A stretch of 59,289 nt of DNA from an uncultured Robinsoniella sp. (GTDB lineage Bacteria; Bacillota; Clostridia; Lachnospirales; Lachnospiraceae), in NCBI GenBank assembly GCA_900539655.1, contig UQCR01000030.1, forward strand, positions 1-59,289, read 5' to 3'. The position numbers and the translations under genes were made by a program. Below the pieces are notes generated by a model that was not told where the DNA came from, searched no databases, and saw only the letters and a program-made list of their open reading frames with translations. Shown piece by piece: positions 25,853 through 33,988 of this stretch (the first letter of the stretch is position 1; the number at the start of each line of letters is the position of its first letter).

Positions 25853-27631
25853 ATGAAAAGTAAAAAATGGCTGGTACAAGGGATAGCAATACTCATTATG
25901 GTGGTATTATTTTCAGTGACGGTTTTTGCGGCTGATCATCAAATTCCGGTTGCTAATACAGAGAAAGAAAATCCTCTGGAATATTCTCTTTATATAAGGG
26001 GGCAGGAGGAAGAAGAGCTGTTGACCAGTGTCAGCGAAGAAGAGTGGAAAGCATTGAAGAAAGAGGGAAAAAGGGACAAGCAGGAAACTGCTTTTGTAGT
26101 GTTTCAATCCCAGAAAGCACCGACAGAAGAAGTTACCCAAACAGATATATCCGAACTTGCAACGGAAACGGTTGTGGAATCACAAGAAACTAATTTGCCA
26201 GTGTCAGATAAGGCATATGAAAAATCAACCGAAACTCAAAGATCTGAGCCAAGTGAGACATATGAAGTAATGAGCGAGGCTGAAATGTCTGAGCCAGGTG
26301 AGGCATCCGAAGTCATAACCGAGGCTCAAATGTCTGAGCCGGATGTAACATATGATGAAACAGCGGCTAAAACGCAAATGTCTGATACAGATGAGACATA
26401 CAAAGAAACAGCCAATACCAGAATGTTAAAAGAGAATGAATTGCCGGTAAAAACCCCTGAGACAGAAATGATGGAGACAAGCAATCCGGTAAAAACTGTA
26501 TATCTTACAAAAAAACAGATAAAATATATTAAAAAAGTATCAGATATATTTACAGAAGTGGTGGTTATCTTTAATGGCTGCTCTCCAGAAGATGAATTGT
26601 TTTTGACCGAATACCCCAATGTAATCGTAAAGGTTCTAGAAAAGGAAGTTAAAGAAACGGAACTGGAAGACATAATGAAAGCTCTTAATATAGAAGAAAC
26701 CAGAAATGATTACGATCATCATATCGATGAGATTAGAGTGAACCGGAGTGAAGGGGTGGAAAGCGAGTCTGAAAAACCCATGATATTGAATAAGGAAACC
26801 AGAAAAGATAGTAGTCTTGAGAAAATTTCTGCTTCCGAAAATCCAATCACGTTGGTTGATGGTGGCGGTCTGCCGTCTGTCAGGGCAGCCAGCTCAAATA
26901 ACAATGGCACAGATACAGGCAATAATAAAAATAATGAGATAACCCTTACGTTTACCATTGACGATATGTCCGCAGGAGAAGATATGCTTACAGCAACATG
27001 TGCGATTTCGTCGAAGAAAGAAATAACGAATGGAAAATTAACATTTACTTATGATAAAAACATAATGACTCTTGAAAGTGCCGATACAGAGGATTTAGAG
27101 GCTTATGAAAACAATGATATGACATGCCAGATCAATGATGCGAATAATGGTGCTGCAACAGAGGGAACAATAGAGATGACCATTTCTTCGGCGCAGGGAG
27201 TTAAGCTGGAAGGAGATATGCTTTATTTATACTTTGATCTAAAGTCATTGGCAAAATTGGGAGATGTTTACGAAATAAAACTTGAAGTCAATGAGATGAA
27301 AAATGGTTCTGATGATTTACCTACCAATGTCAGACAAAGCTCGTATACCGTAAAGGATGAAGACGAGCTTGAAAATGAAGATGATGAAGATGGAATTGAC
27401 AATGGTGCGGATGACGGGGAAGAAGATGATGAGAGCGAGTCAGAAACAAAGAGAACACAGTCTACAAACAAATCAAACACAACAACATCCGAATCTGGGA
27501 CAAAAACAACAACCGCAACTAAAACTGCACCAAAAACCGGTGATGAAAGTAACGCGGCACTTTGGTTAATCATGGGAGCTGCATCTATGTTAACTGTATG
27601 TTATACATATAGAAAAAAAAGAAACGTATAA
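25853..27631 (+). CDS. Sortase-anchored surface protein with cohesin-like domain
   Basis: A 592-residue wall protein. Signal peptide about 1-26 (LVQGIAILIMVVLFSVTVFA). A long Glu/Thr-rich region (about 75-330) includes imperfect units built on xxEMSEP, xEAQMSEP and KTQMSDTDETY. A cohesin-like beta domain lies at about 363-500 (ITLTFTIDDMSAGEDML, KLTFTYDKNIMTLES, LYLYFDLKSLA). An acidic then Thr/Ser-rich linker leads to APKTGDES at 559-566, a membrane helix and a KKRNV tail, which is a variant LPxTG sorting signal with Ala in place of Leu. The start is ATG 25853 with AAGGAT upstream; an in-frame start at 25736 would add 39 unlikely residues. No sortase gene is in the window. Binding partner unknown. 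Confidence 0.82.
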   Translation: MKSKKWLVQGIAILIMVVLFSVTVFAADHQIPVANTEKENPLEYSLYIRGQEEEELLTSVSEEEWKALKKEGKRDKQETAFVVFQSQKAPTEEVTQTDISELATETVVESQETNLPVSDKAYEKSTETQRSEPSETYEVMSEAEMSEPGEASEVITEAQMSEPDVTYDETAAKTQMSDTDETYKETANTRMLKENELPVKTPETEMMETSNPVKTVYLTKKQIKYIKKVSDIFTEVVVIFNGCSPEDELFLTEYPNVIVKVLEKEVKETELEDIMKALNIEETRNDYDHHIDEIRVNRSEGVESESEKPMILNKETRKDSSLEKISASENPITLVDGGGLPSVRAASSNNNGTDTGNNKNNEITLTFTIDDMSAGEDMLTATCAISSKKEITNGKLTFTYDKNIMTLESADTEDLEAYENNDMTCQINDANNGAATEGTIEMTISSAQGVKLEGDMLYLYFDLKSLAKLGDVYEIKLEVNEMKNGSDDLPTNVRQSSYTVKDEDELENEDDEDGIDNGADDGEEDDESESETKRTQSTNKSNTTTSESGTKTTTATKTAPKTGDESNAALWLIMGAASMLTVCYTYRKKRNV

Positions 27632-27643
27632 TAGAGAAACCCT

Positions 27644-27691
27644 GTTAAAAGCCAATACACGATAATTTTACATTGTGTATTGGCTTTTAAC
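27644..27691. terminator. 17-bp perfect hairpin terminator
   Basis: Arms 27644-27660 (GTTAAAAGCCAATACAC) and 27675-27691 are perfect complements around a 14-base loop; the T-run lies inside the right arm. It closes the surface-protein gene. The 232 bases from 27692 to the next gene show no frame of note; ATAGT/ACTAT half-sites near 27797-27810 are the only symmetry seen. Confidence 0.8.
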
Positions 27692-27923
27692 GTTAATACT
27701 GACGAAAGGATATGGCGGGAGAAGAGAAAACATCACAATAAATGGGGGCAATCTTAAGTAATTTTTTATAAAATAACAGTAGAAATGAACTTATTGGATA
27801 GTGTATACTATAAACAGTGTTGCTATATTTGTGAATAATCATTCCAAAAATTGAATGAGTGATGATGGTATAGTTTGGGTACACTATGGATAAATACATA
27901 ATTTCAGAAGAGGATGGATAGCC

Positions 27924-29777
27924 ATGTGTGGAATTTGCGGATTTGTGGGCAATGTAACGGATAAAGAAACAATTTTGGGAAATATGATGGATGTTATTAA
28001 ACATAGAGGACCCGATTCAGAAGGAAAGTTTTGTACCGATGAAGCAGCTTTGGGTTTTCGCAGACTGAGTATCATTGATTTGGAGAGCGGATCACAGCCT
28101 ATGTTTAATGAAACCGGTGATTTGGCCCTGGTATTTAATGGGGAGATTTACAACTGCCTGGAACTGAGAGAACGTTTTAAGAAAAAGGGACATGTTTTTG
28201 CCAACCGTTCTGACTCTGAGGTGCTTTTACATGGATATGAGGAGTATGGTGAAAAGTTAGTAAATGAGCTACGCGGGATGTTTGGATTTGCCATCTGGGA
28301 CGCTCCAAATAAAAAATTATTTATGGCAAGGGATTTCTTTGGAATTAAGCCTGTATACTATGCCATGATAGACGGAAGTCTGGTTTTTGGATCTGAGATT
28401 AAGAGTATATTAGAGTTTCCAGGTTTTCAAAGAGAAGTAAATGAAGAGGCGCTGGAACAATATCTTTCTTTCCAGTATTCTGCATTACCCGAGACGTTCT
28501 TCAAAGGAATCTATAAATTACTGCCGGGACATTATCTTACCCTCCAAAATGGAAAAGTGGAGATTACCCAGTATTTTGATCCGACACTGGCACCTGAGAA
28601 AACAAACGGTACAGAGGAAGAGTTGATTCAAAAAATAGATGATGTAATGAGCGAATCTGTGGAAAAGCATATGTTGGCTGACGTAGAAGTGGGAGCATTT
28701 TTATCAAGCGGTGTAGATTCCAGTTTTATTGCAGCAAAATATTCCGGTAACAAAACATTTACCGTTGGATTCTTTGATGAAAACAGTCCTTATAATGAAA
28801 CACAGTTTGCAAAAAATCTTTCCAGGCATCTGAATCTTGAAAATCACAGTAAAATTATATCCGAACAGGAATATTGGGATACCATCCCTAAAATTATGTA
28901 TCATATGGATGAACCCCTTGGAGATGCTGCAGCAATCGCACTTTACTTCGTGGCACAGGAGGCTGCAAAGCACGTAAAAGTAGTCACTTCAGGAGAAGGA
29001 GCAGATGAATTCTTTGGCGGATATACCATTTATCGTGAACCGCTTGCATTAAAATATGTACAATGGATTCCAAAGCCGGTGCGCCGGATGTTTGCTTCTG
29101 TGGCGTATAAGCTCCCGGAACATATGAAGGGCAGAAGTTATCTGATCAGGGGAAGTAAATCGGTACAGGAACGTTTTATTGGAAATGCCAACATCTTTAC
29201 TGCAAAGGAAAGAAAACGCATTCTGAAGCGCCCGACAAAGATTATGACACCACAGGAATTATTGGATAAGAATTATAAAAAAATGGCGAAATATGATGAT
29301 ACGACAAAAATGCAGTACATCGATCTTACAAACTGGCTTCCCGGAGACATTCTTCTGAAAGCTGATAAGATGAGTATGGCACATTCTCTGGAACTGCGAG
29401 TTCCGTTCCTGGATAAGGAAGTATTTGACGTTGCCAGAGTGATTAATACGGAAGAAAAGTTAAAAGACCATACGACCAAGTACGCATTCCGTAAAGTAGC
29501 AGAAAAATATTTGCCGAAACAGACTAGCGAGAAGAAAAAACTGGGCTTTCCGGTTCCGATCCGGGTATGGCTGAAACAGGATAGCGGATACGGAAGAACA
29601 AAGGAAATGTTTACAGGGAAAAGTGCAGGGAAGTTCTTTAACCAAAAACAGATTATGCAGCTGCTAGACGACCACAAGGCGGGCCTGCGTGATAACAGCA
29701 GAAAGATTTGGGTAATCTATACATTCCTGATCTGGTATCAGGTATTCTTTGTAGAAAAGGAGCATAACTTCGCATGA
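27924..29777 (+). CDS. asnB: Asparagine synthase (glutamine-hydrolysing)
   Basis: A 617-residue cytoplasmic enzyme making asparagine from aspartate, glutamine and ATP. It begins MCGICGFVG, so Cys2 becomes the N-terminal nucleophile of the glutaminase domain (about 1-220, with RHRGPDSEG-like and LVFNGEIYN motifs). The synthetase domain has the PP-loop FLSSGVDSSFIA at about residue 258, then TSGEGADEFFGGY and the substrate region LELRVPFLD. Length is normal. GAGGAT precedes the ATG. Its stop overlaps the next gene by 4 bases (ATGA). I saw no T-box upstream. Confidence 0.95.
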   Translation: MCGICGFVGNVTDKETILGNMMDVIKHRGPDSEGKFCTDEAALGFRRLSIIDLESGSQPMFNETGDLALVFNGEIYNCLELRERFKKKGHVFANRSDSEVLLHGYEEYGEKLVNELRGMFGFAIWDAPNKKLFMARDFFGIKPVYYAMIDGSLVFGSEIKSILEFPGFQREVNEEALEQYLSFQYSALPETFFKGIYKLLPGHYLTLQNGKVEITQYFDPTLAPEKTNGTEEELIQKIDDVMSESVEKHMLADVEVGAFLSSGVDSSFIAAKYSGNKTFTVGFFDENSPYNETQFAKNLSRHLNLENHSKIISEQEYWDTIPKIMYHMDEPLGDAAAIALYFVAQEAAKHVKVVTSGEGADEFFGGYTIYREPLALKYVQWIPKPVRRMFASVAYKLPEHMKGRSYLIRGSKSVQERFIGNANIFTAKERKRILKRPTKIMTPQELLDKNYKKMAKYDDTTKMQYIDLTNWLPGDILLKADKMSMAHSLELRVPFLDKEVFDVARVINTEEKLKDHTTKYAFRKVAEKYLPKQTSEKKKLGFPVPIRVWLKQDSGYGRTKEMFTGKSAGKFFNQKQIMQLLDDHKAGLRDNSRKIWVIYTFLIWYQVFFVEKEHNFA

Positions 29778-30658
29778 CAAAACAGGAATTTGCAGATTGG
29801 GCGGGACGTGAAATAATCATTTTGGACGGCGCAACGGGATCAAATCTGATAAAAGCAGGTCTGAAGCGCGGCGTTTGTACAGAACAGTGGATCCTTGAAA
29901 ATCCCGGAGTTTTAACTGAATTACAGAGGGCATATGCAGATGCAGGAAGTAATATCGTATATGCGCCAACTTTTGCAGCTAACCGTATGAATTTGAAGTA
30001 TTATGGATTAGAAGAGAATATCAGGCAGATGAATCACGATCTTGTAAAGCTTTCAAAAGAAGCGGTACAGGGGAGGGCATATGTTGCAGGCGACCTCACC
30101 ACATCAGGGAAGATTATCGGTGCTTCTGATGAGGTAACGTACGAGTCTGCTTTGGAAATGTATAAAGAACAGATCATCTATCTGGTAGAGGCAGGTGTGG
30201 ATCTGCTTGTGGCGGAGACGATGATCAGCATTGATGAAACCCTGGCTGTGCTGGATGCGGCAGCAGAAGTCTGCGATTTGCCGGTTCTGTGCTCTATGAC
30301 TCTGGAAGCGGACGGAAGTGTGTTTGCAGGGGGAACGGCATGGGATGCGGTTGAATCCCTTCAGGAAATGGGGGCTTCGGCTGTAGGATTAAATTGTTCT
30401 GTGGGCCCCGACCAGCTGGAATCAGTAGTTGCTTCTATGAAAAGAGTTGCTTCCGTTCCCATAATGGCGAAGCCTAATGCCGGAATGCCTGTTATTACGG
30501 AAACTGGGGAAGCTGTTTATAATATGAATGCAGAAGATTTTGCAAAACATATGATGGCACTGATAAAAGCCGGTGCCGGTGTTGTGGGAGGATGCTGCGG
30601 CACGACTCCGGAGTACATTGCGATGCTTGCAGGAAATATCCGTAACATGCAGAAATAA
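29774..30658 (+). CDS. Homocysteine S-methyltransferase family protein
   Basis: A 294-residue cytoplasmic enzyme of the MmuM/BHMT/MetH N-terminal type, which moves a methyl group to homocysteine to form methionine. The barrel start IILDGATGSNLIKAG, GLNCSVGPDQL and the C-terminal GGCCGTTPEYI give the three zinc-binding Cys. With no B12-binding or folate domain it is either a stand-alone S-methylmethionine-type enzyme or half of a split MetH. The ATG overlaps the asnB stop, so the two are translationally coupled, an odd pairing with no obvious pathway link. Confidence 0.9.
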   Translation: MTKQEFADWAGREIIILDGATGSNLIKAGLKRGVCTEQWILENPGVLTELQRAYADAGSNIVYAPTFAANRMNLKYYGLEENIRQMNHDLVKLSKEAVQGRAYVAGDLTTSGKIIGASDEVTYESALEMYKEQIIYLVEAGVDLLVAETMISIDETLAVLDAAAEVCDLPVLCSMTLEADGSVFAGGTAWDAVESLQEMGASAVGLNCSVGPDQLESVVASMKRVASVPIMAKPNAGMPVITETGEAVYNMNAEDFAKHMMALIKAGAGVVGGCCGTTPEYIAMLAGNIRNMQK

Positions 30659-30671
30659 TAATTTTATACAG

Positions 30672-30713
30672 AAAAGTGCTGCATTACCAGTTAATTGGTG
30701 ATGCAGCACTTTT
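30672..30713. terminator. Bidirectional terminator
   Basis: Arms 30672-30684 (AAAAGTGCTGCAT) and 30701-30713 pair perfectly; ACCA/TGGT inside the loop extends the stem. T4 on each strand serves both the methyltransferase gene (plus) and the small regulator gene (minus, ends 30729). Confidence 0.9.
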
Positions 30714-30728
30714 GCAATATGTATCCTG

Positions 30729-30971
30729 TTACTCTCTGAATTCAAATAAAGCTTTTACAGGGATTCCCAATACGTCCGATATATCGAATAATTTATCCAG
30801 GGATATGGATGTGGGCATATTCGGAGCTTCCAGATTACTGATATGAGTCCGGCTTAAATTTGTGTGTTCAGCCAGCTGTAATTGTGTGAGACCGCGCATT
30901 TTGCGGTAATAAGCAACGGTAAGACCAAGCTGCTTATATTGACTTTGACGTTTTTTGTTCATTTTATCCAT
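30729..30971 (-). CDS. Small XRE-family regulator
   Basis: An 80-residue cytoplasmic DNA-binding protein. The helix-turn-helix is GLTQLQLAEHTNLSRTHISN followed by LEAPNMP; the rest (SLDKLFDISDVLGIPVKALF) is the usual fifth helix region. ATG 30971 is preferred over the upstream 31028 start because AAGGAGG lies seven bases before it. It sits behind another XRE gene on the same strand and may share transcription with it. Target unknown. Confidence 0.85.
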   Translation of the reverse strand: MDKMNKKRQSQYKQLGLTVAYYRKMRGLTQLQLAEHTNLSRTHISNLEAPNMPTSISLDKLFDISDVLGIPVKALFEFRE

Positions 30972-31104
30972 TTGAATTCCTCCTTGCATATAGTTTATTC
31001 TTTGTAAGGAAAAAACGAAACAAGGCATAGACCAACAAATGCAATATAAAGTTTTGCAAACAGGGAATAAAGATTTCAGAATACAATGTAAAAAATTGCA
31101 AAGA

Positions 31105-31452
31105 TTAGTGAGGCCTGGGCTTTTGAAGGCTTATTTTAAACTGTATAAATTCCTGTACCTCTTTTTGGAGTGAGGGACTTAAATGATTATAGCTGTATAA
31201 TAACTCCTGTTCTTCTTTAGTCAAAATTGTGGAAATCAGGTCGTATTGCTGTCCCCGGATCAGATAATCCATGCTGATGCCAAATAAATCGGCCAACTGT
31301 ACCAGTGAATCCAGCGGCGGAGTCCGGTAACCGTTTTCATAATTCGTATATGTCTGACGCTCTACATTTAATATCGTACTGACATGCTCCTGTGTATATC
31401 CGCGGTCTTCACGCAAACGGCGAAGACGCTGTCCTAAAGTTGATCTCAACAT
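31105..31452 (-). CDS. XRE-family regulator
   Basis: A 115-residue cytoplasmic regulator. The N-terminal HTH is LRRLREDRGYTQEHVSTILN with VERQTYTNYENGYRTPPLDS, followed by LADLFGISMDYLIRG, the common SinR-like layout. The last 40 residues are helical (EEQELLYSYNHLSPSLQKEV) and may dimerise. GGAGG lies six bases before the ATG. TTGCAA-type sites occur both behind and upstream of it, possibly for autoregulation. Confidence 0.88.
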   Translation of the reverse strand: MLRSTLGQRLRRLREDRGYTQEHVSTILNVERQTYTNYENGYRTPPLDSLVQLADLFGISMDYLIRGQQYDLISTILTKEEQELLYSYNHLSPSLQKEVQEFIQFKISLQKPRPH

Positions 31453-31788
31453 AAGATACCTCCAAATATTTTAAATATTATAGCAAGTAATGGTAAATAT
31501 TTCCTTTTAGGACACGAAATGAAACCGATATGCCACATACCGAATTTCTTGTCGGAAAATAGTCGTAAAGGAAGAATTATGTCTATAAAATTTTTGGAAT
31601 ATGAGATGAAGCGTGAAACGATAATATGTTCACACTGCTCAATGACGGAAAGATTGCAGAATCCTGCAATTTGCAATTGGTATAAATGATACTGCCGGAG
31701 TGTGAGGGGAGCGATATAAGAAAAAGAAAGAATATGACATTGACAGATTCAGCAGAATGCATGGAGAGAACAGCATCTGTAGAATAAG
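31453..31788. other. Gene-free stretch between XRE and CYTH genes
   Basis: No frame here has both a ribosome site and protein-like composition. It contains the small inverted repeat ATTGCAG-AATC-CTGCAAT (31653-31670) followed by another TTTGCAA. Otherwise I see nothing. Confidence 0.5.
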
Positions 31789-31828
31789 AAAATCCGGGAG
31801 AAGCCTGTGTGAGACTCTCCCGGATTTT
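31789..31828 (-). terminator. Terminator of the CYTH gene
   Basis: Arms 31789-31801 (AAAATCCGGGAGA) and 31816-31828 pair perfectly. On the minus strand the hairpin starts at the stop codon of the CYTH gene and ends in ATTTTCTT. Confidence 0.88.
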
Positions 31829-32277
31829 CAGAATTGTATCTGACTCAGATAGCTGTTGTGATAACGGCCATCGAATGTTACATCTTCCTGAAACCAATCA
31901 GGCGGGATAAAATGATCCGCAGTTTTTTCATCGGGAAATTCTACCTCAGCCAGTATTAAGGGAGCAAACGGAGTATCAAAGATATCCAGTTCAATGTTCA
32001 GACCCTGTTCAATGGGGATCACGTATCTTTTCTTGGAAATGATATTCCCGTCAGCTTTCGGCTTTAGGTGTTCGTAGGCCTCCTTCGTAAGTGGAAGATT
32101 ATACTCCTCCCGAACCATCATGCCTTTTCCTTTGTAAGTGAGAATATAATCATCATCCTGTCTGCGGATGCGCACCACAGGCTCCGTACATAAATATCCC
32201 TGTTCAATAATATGATAAGGATAGGCATTGAGATCTGCAGGCAGATCTTTAATCAGGTATTTTCGTTCGATTTCCAT
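31828..32277 (-). CDS. CYTH-domain protein
   Basis: A 149-residue cytoplasmic protein of the CYTH triphosphate-tunnel family (CyaB/thiamine triphosphatase/tripolyphosphatase). The signature ExExK is MEIERKYL at the N-terminus. Further tunnel residues are seen as VRIRRQDDDYILTYKGKG and ISKKRYVIP, and the acidic metal site as LNIELDIFD and LAEVEFPDE. It probably hydrolyses an inorganic or organic triphosphate with Mg. Short, single-domain bacterial form. AGGAGG precedes the ATG. Divergent from the DJ-1 gene. Confidence 0.9.
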   Translation of the reverse strand: MEIERKYLIKDLPADLNAYPYHIIEQGYLCTEPVVRIRRQDDDYILTYKGKGMMVREEYNLPLTKEAYEHLKPKADGNIISKKRYVIPIEQGLNIELDIFDTPFAPLILAEVEFPDEKTADHFIPPDWFQEDVTFDGRYHNSYLSQIQF

Positions 32278-32414
32278 ATTGTTACCTCCTGAATAAGTAG
32301 TTCTAAGGCTATCATAATATATTTACAATAGAAAGTAAATTGTTTTTCTAAACTACTGGTATAATGAAATTATATTTGGTAGAATAGAGAAAATAGTCAA
32401 AGGAGGTTTATGAA

Positions 32415-32963
32415 ATGAGCAAAATATATATTTTTTTAGCAGAAGGATTTGAAGAAATAGAGGGTTTGACTGTAGTGGATATTCTGCGCCGTGGGAAGTT
32501 GGATATTACCATGGTATCCATGACCGGAGTGCCGGCTGTGACAGGTTCTCATGGAATACAGGTTACGGCAGACACTGTGTTTGAAGACGTTGATTTTACG
32601 GATGCAGGGATGTATGTACTGCCGGGGGGAATGCCTGGAACCCTGAATCTGGGCAAGCACAAAGGATTGATTAATTTACTGAAGGAAGCTCATATGAAAA
32701 ACGGAAAGATCGCTGCCATTTGTGCAGCTCCCAGCGTGCTCGGCACTAACCAAATACTGGAAGGAAAAAGGGCTGTCTGCTATCCGGGATTCGAAGAGAA
32801 ACTGACTGGAGCGCAAGTATCGTATGATCCGGTAGTGGTAGATGGGAATATTATCACCAGCCGGGGGATGGGAACGGCAATTGAATTTTCACTGGCTATT
32901 ATTTCTGAATTTCTGGGAGAAGAGGAGGCCCGGAGAATAGCAGAGTCAATTATTTATAAATAG
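32415..32963 (+). CDS. DJ-1/PfpI family protein
   Basis: A 182-residue cytoplasmic protein of the DJ-1/ThiJ group, often a glyoxalase III-type enzyme or protein/nucleic-acid deglycase. The nucleophile elbow is AAICAAPSVLG with Cys103, and the supporting Glu is in FLAEGFEEIEGL. Ending GTAIEFSLAIISEFLG is typical. AGGAGG lies upstream, with TATAAT at 32360-32365. Exact substrate cannot be read from sequence. Confidence 0.92.
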   Translation: MSKIYIFLAEGFEEIEGLTVVDILRRGKLDITMVSMTGVPAVTGSHGIQVTADTVFEDVDFTDAGMYVLPGGMPGTLNLGKHKGLINLLKEAHMKNGKIAAICAAPSVLGTNQILEGKRAVCYPGFEEKLTGAQVSYDPVVVDGNIITSRGMGTAIEFSLAIISEFLGEEEARRIAESIIYK

Positions 32964-32988
32964 AAAAGAAAGATTGTGAGGAAAGTAT

Positions 32989-33858
32989 ATGTTATGGACC
33001 AGATTTGAATTAAAAGACAGAGCGAAGAATGTACTTAGGGGCTGCATTTGGTCTGCAATACTGGTGTGCCTGATTACAGGCCTGCTAAGCGGGGAGTTTG
33101 GCGGAAATGGATCCGGCGGCAGGTCATCCGGTAACAACAGCACTATGGAATGGTTCTCGGGAGAAGATACCGGAGATAATGATATAATAGATGGAAGTGA
33201 TGACGGACAGTCCGGGATAACCGGAAGAATAACCGATGGCGCCACGGGATTATTAAAGGATGCCGGTACCAGAATCAGCGGACTGCTGACAAGAGGCTTA
33301 TTCCCGATCTATGTCTATATGGGACTGATGATGCTGTTATTCAGCATTGTACTGCATCTCCTAATCGGAATGCCGATCCTGGTGGGCGCAAAAAGGTTTT
33401 TTATGTGCAGCAGGGAAAGACAGACCGGAGTGGGCGAACTGTTATACGCATTTAAAAGTAAATATGTGATCAATGTTGTACTGACTATGTTTTTACGGGA
33501 AGTGAAAATTTTCCTGTGGACACTTTTGCTAATCGTACCGGGAATTATTAAAAGCCTGCAGTACATGATGGTTCCTTATATTCTTGCAGAGAATCCGGAT
33601 ATAGAACGGAAAAGGGCTTTTGAACTCAGTGCGGAGATGATGAGCGGACAGCTTTGGGAAGTATTTATACTAAAATTATCATTTATCCCATGGATGATTC
33701 TGGGCGGCATTTCCTGTGGAATTGCAAATGTGCTGTATGTGAACCCCTATATGGCTGCTACTGAAGCGGAATTATACGGCGTCTTAAGAATATATGCCAT
33801 TGAAAACGGGTTCAGCAATACCTATGAACTGCCCGGATTTACTGAAGAAGGTTTATAA
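32989..33858 (+). CDS. DUF975 membrane protein
   Basis: A 289-residue membrane protein of unknown function. It opens with FELKDRAKNVLRGCIW, typical of DUF975, then a first membrane helix. A hydrophilic Gly/Ser/Asp-rich loop of about 60 residues (about 35-95) follows that is longer than I would expect. Three to four further helices include FPIYVYMGLMMLLFSIVLHL and IFLWTLLLIVPGIIKSLQYM. The family is common in Firmicutes and may be a membrane-stress or export accessory. GAGGAAAG precedes the ATG. It follows the DJ-1 gene by 25 bases, probably co-transcribed. Confidence 0.8.
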   Translation: MLWTRFELKDRAKNVLRGCIWSAILVCLITGLLSGEFGGNGSGGRSSGNNSTMEWFSGEDTGDNDIIDGSDDGQSGITGRITDGATGLLKDAGTRISGLLTRGLFPIYVYMGLMMLLFSIVLHLLIGMPILVGAKRFFMCSRERQTGVGELLYAFKSKYVINVVLTMFLREVKIFLWTLLLIVPGIIKSLQYMMVPYILAENPDIERKRAFELSAEMMSGQLWEVFILKLSFIPWMILGGISCGIANVLYVNPYMAATEAELYGVLRIYAIENGFSNTYELPGFTEEGL

Positions 33859-33884
33859 AAAGTTCACGAATATCAAATAAAAAA

Positions 33885-33917
33885 AGTATAGCAATTTAAT
33901 AACGCTTGTGCTATACT
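33885..33917. promoter_or_regulatory. Inverted repeat over the -10 of the trigger factor gene
   Basis: AGTATAGCA (33885-33893) and TGCTATACT (33909-33917) are perfect complements with a 15-base loop. The right arm is an extended -10 box (TGCTATACT) pointing to tig. Read on the minus strand the hairpin is followed by T7, so it could equally stop antisense transcription. Confidence 0.45.
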
Positions 33918-33988
33918 ATTAAAATGACTGTAAGTATGGGAAAATATAGCGTTTTTCATACGATTGATTAAGGAGGAAATTAGATAAC

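Noticed and set aside
27692..27923. T-box or riboswitch upstream of asparagine synthase
   Set aside because: No T-box core (TGG-N-CCGCG-type) with terminator/antiterminator pair, and no SAM or other aptamer pattern could be traced.
31735..31788. Seventeen-codon frame starting ATG ACA TTG before the CYTH terminator
   Set aside because: Poor ribosome site, no conservation that can be judged and no link to neighbours.
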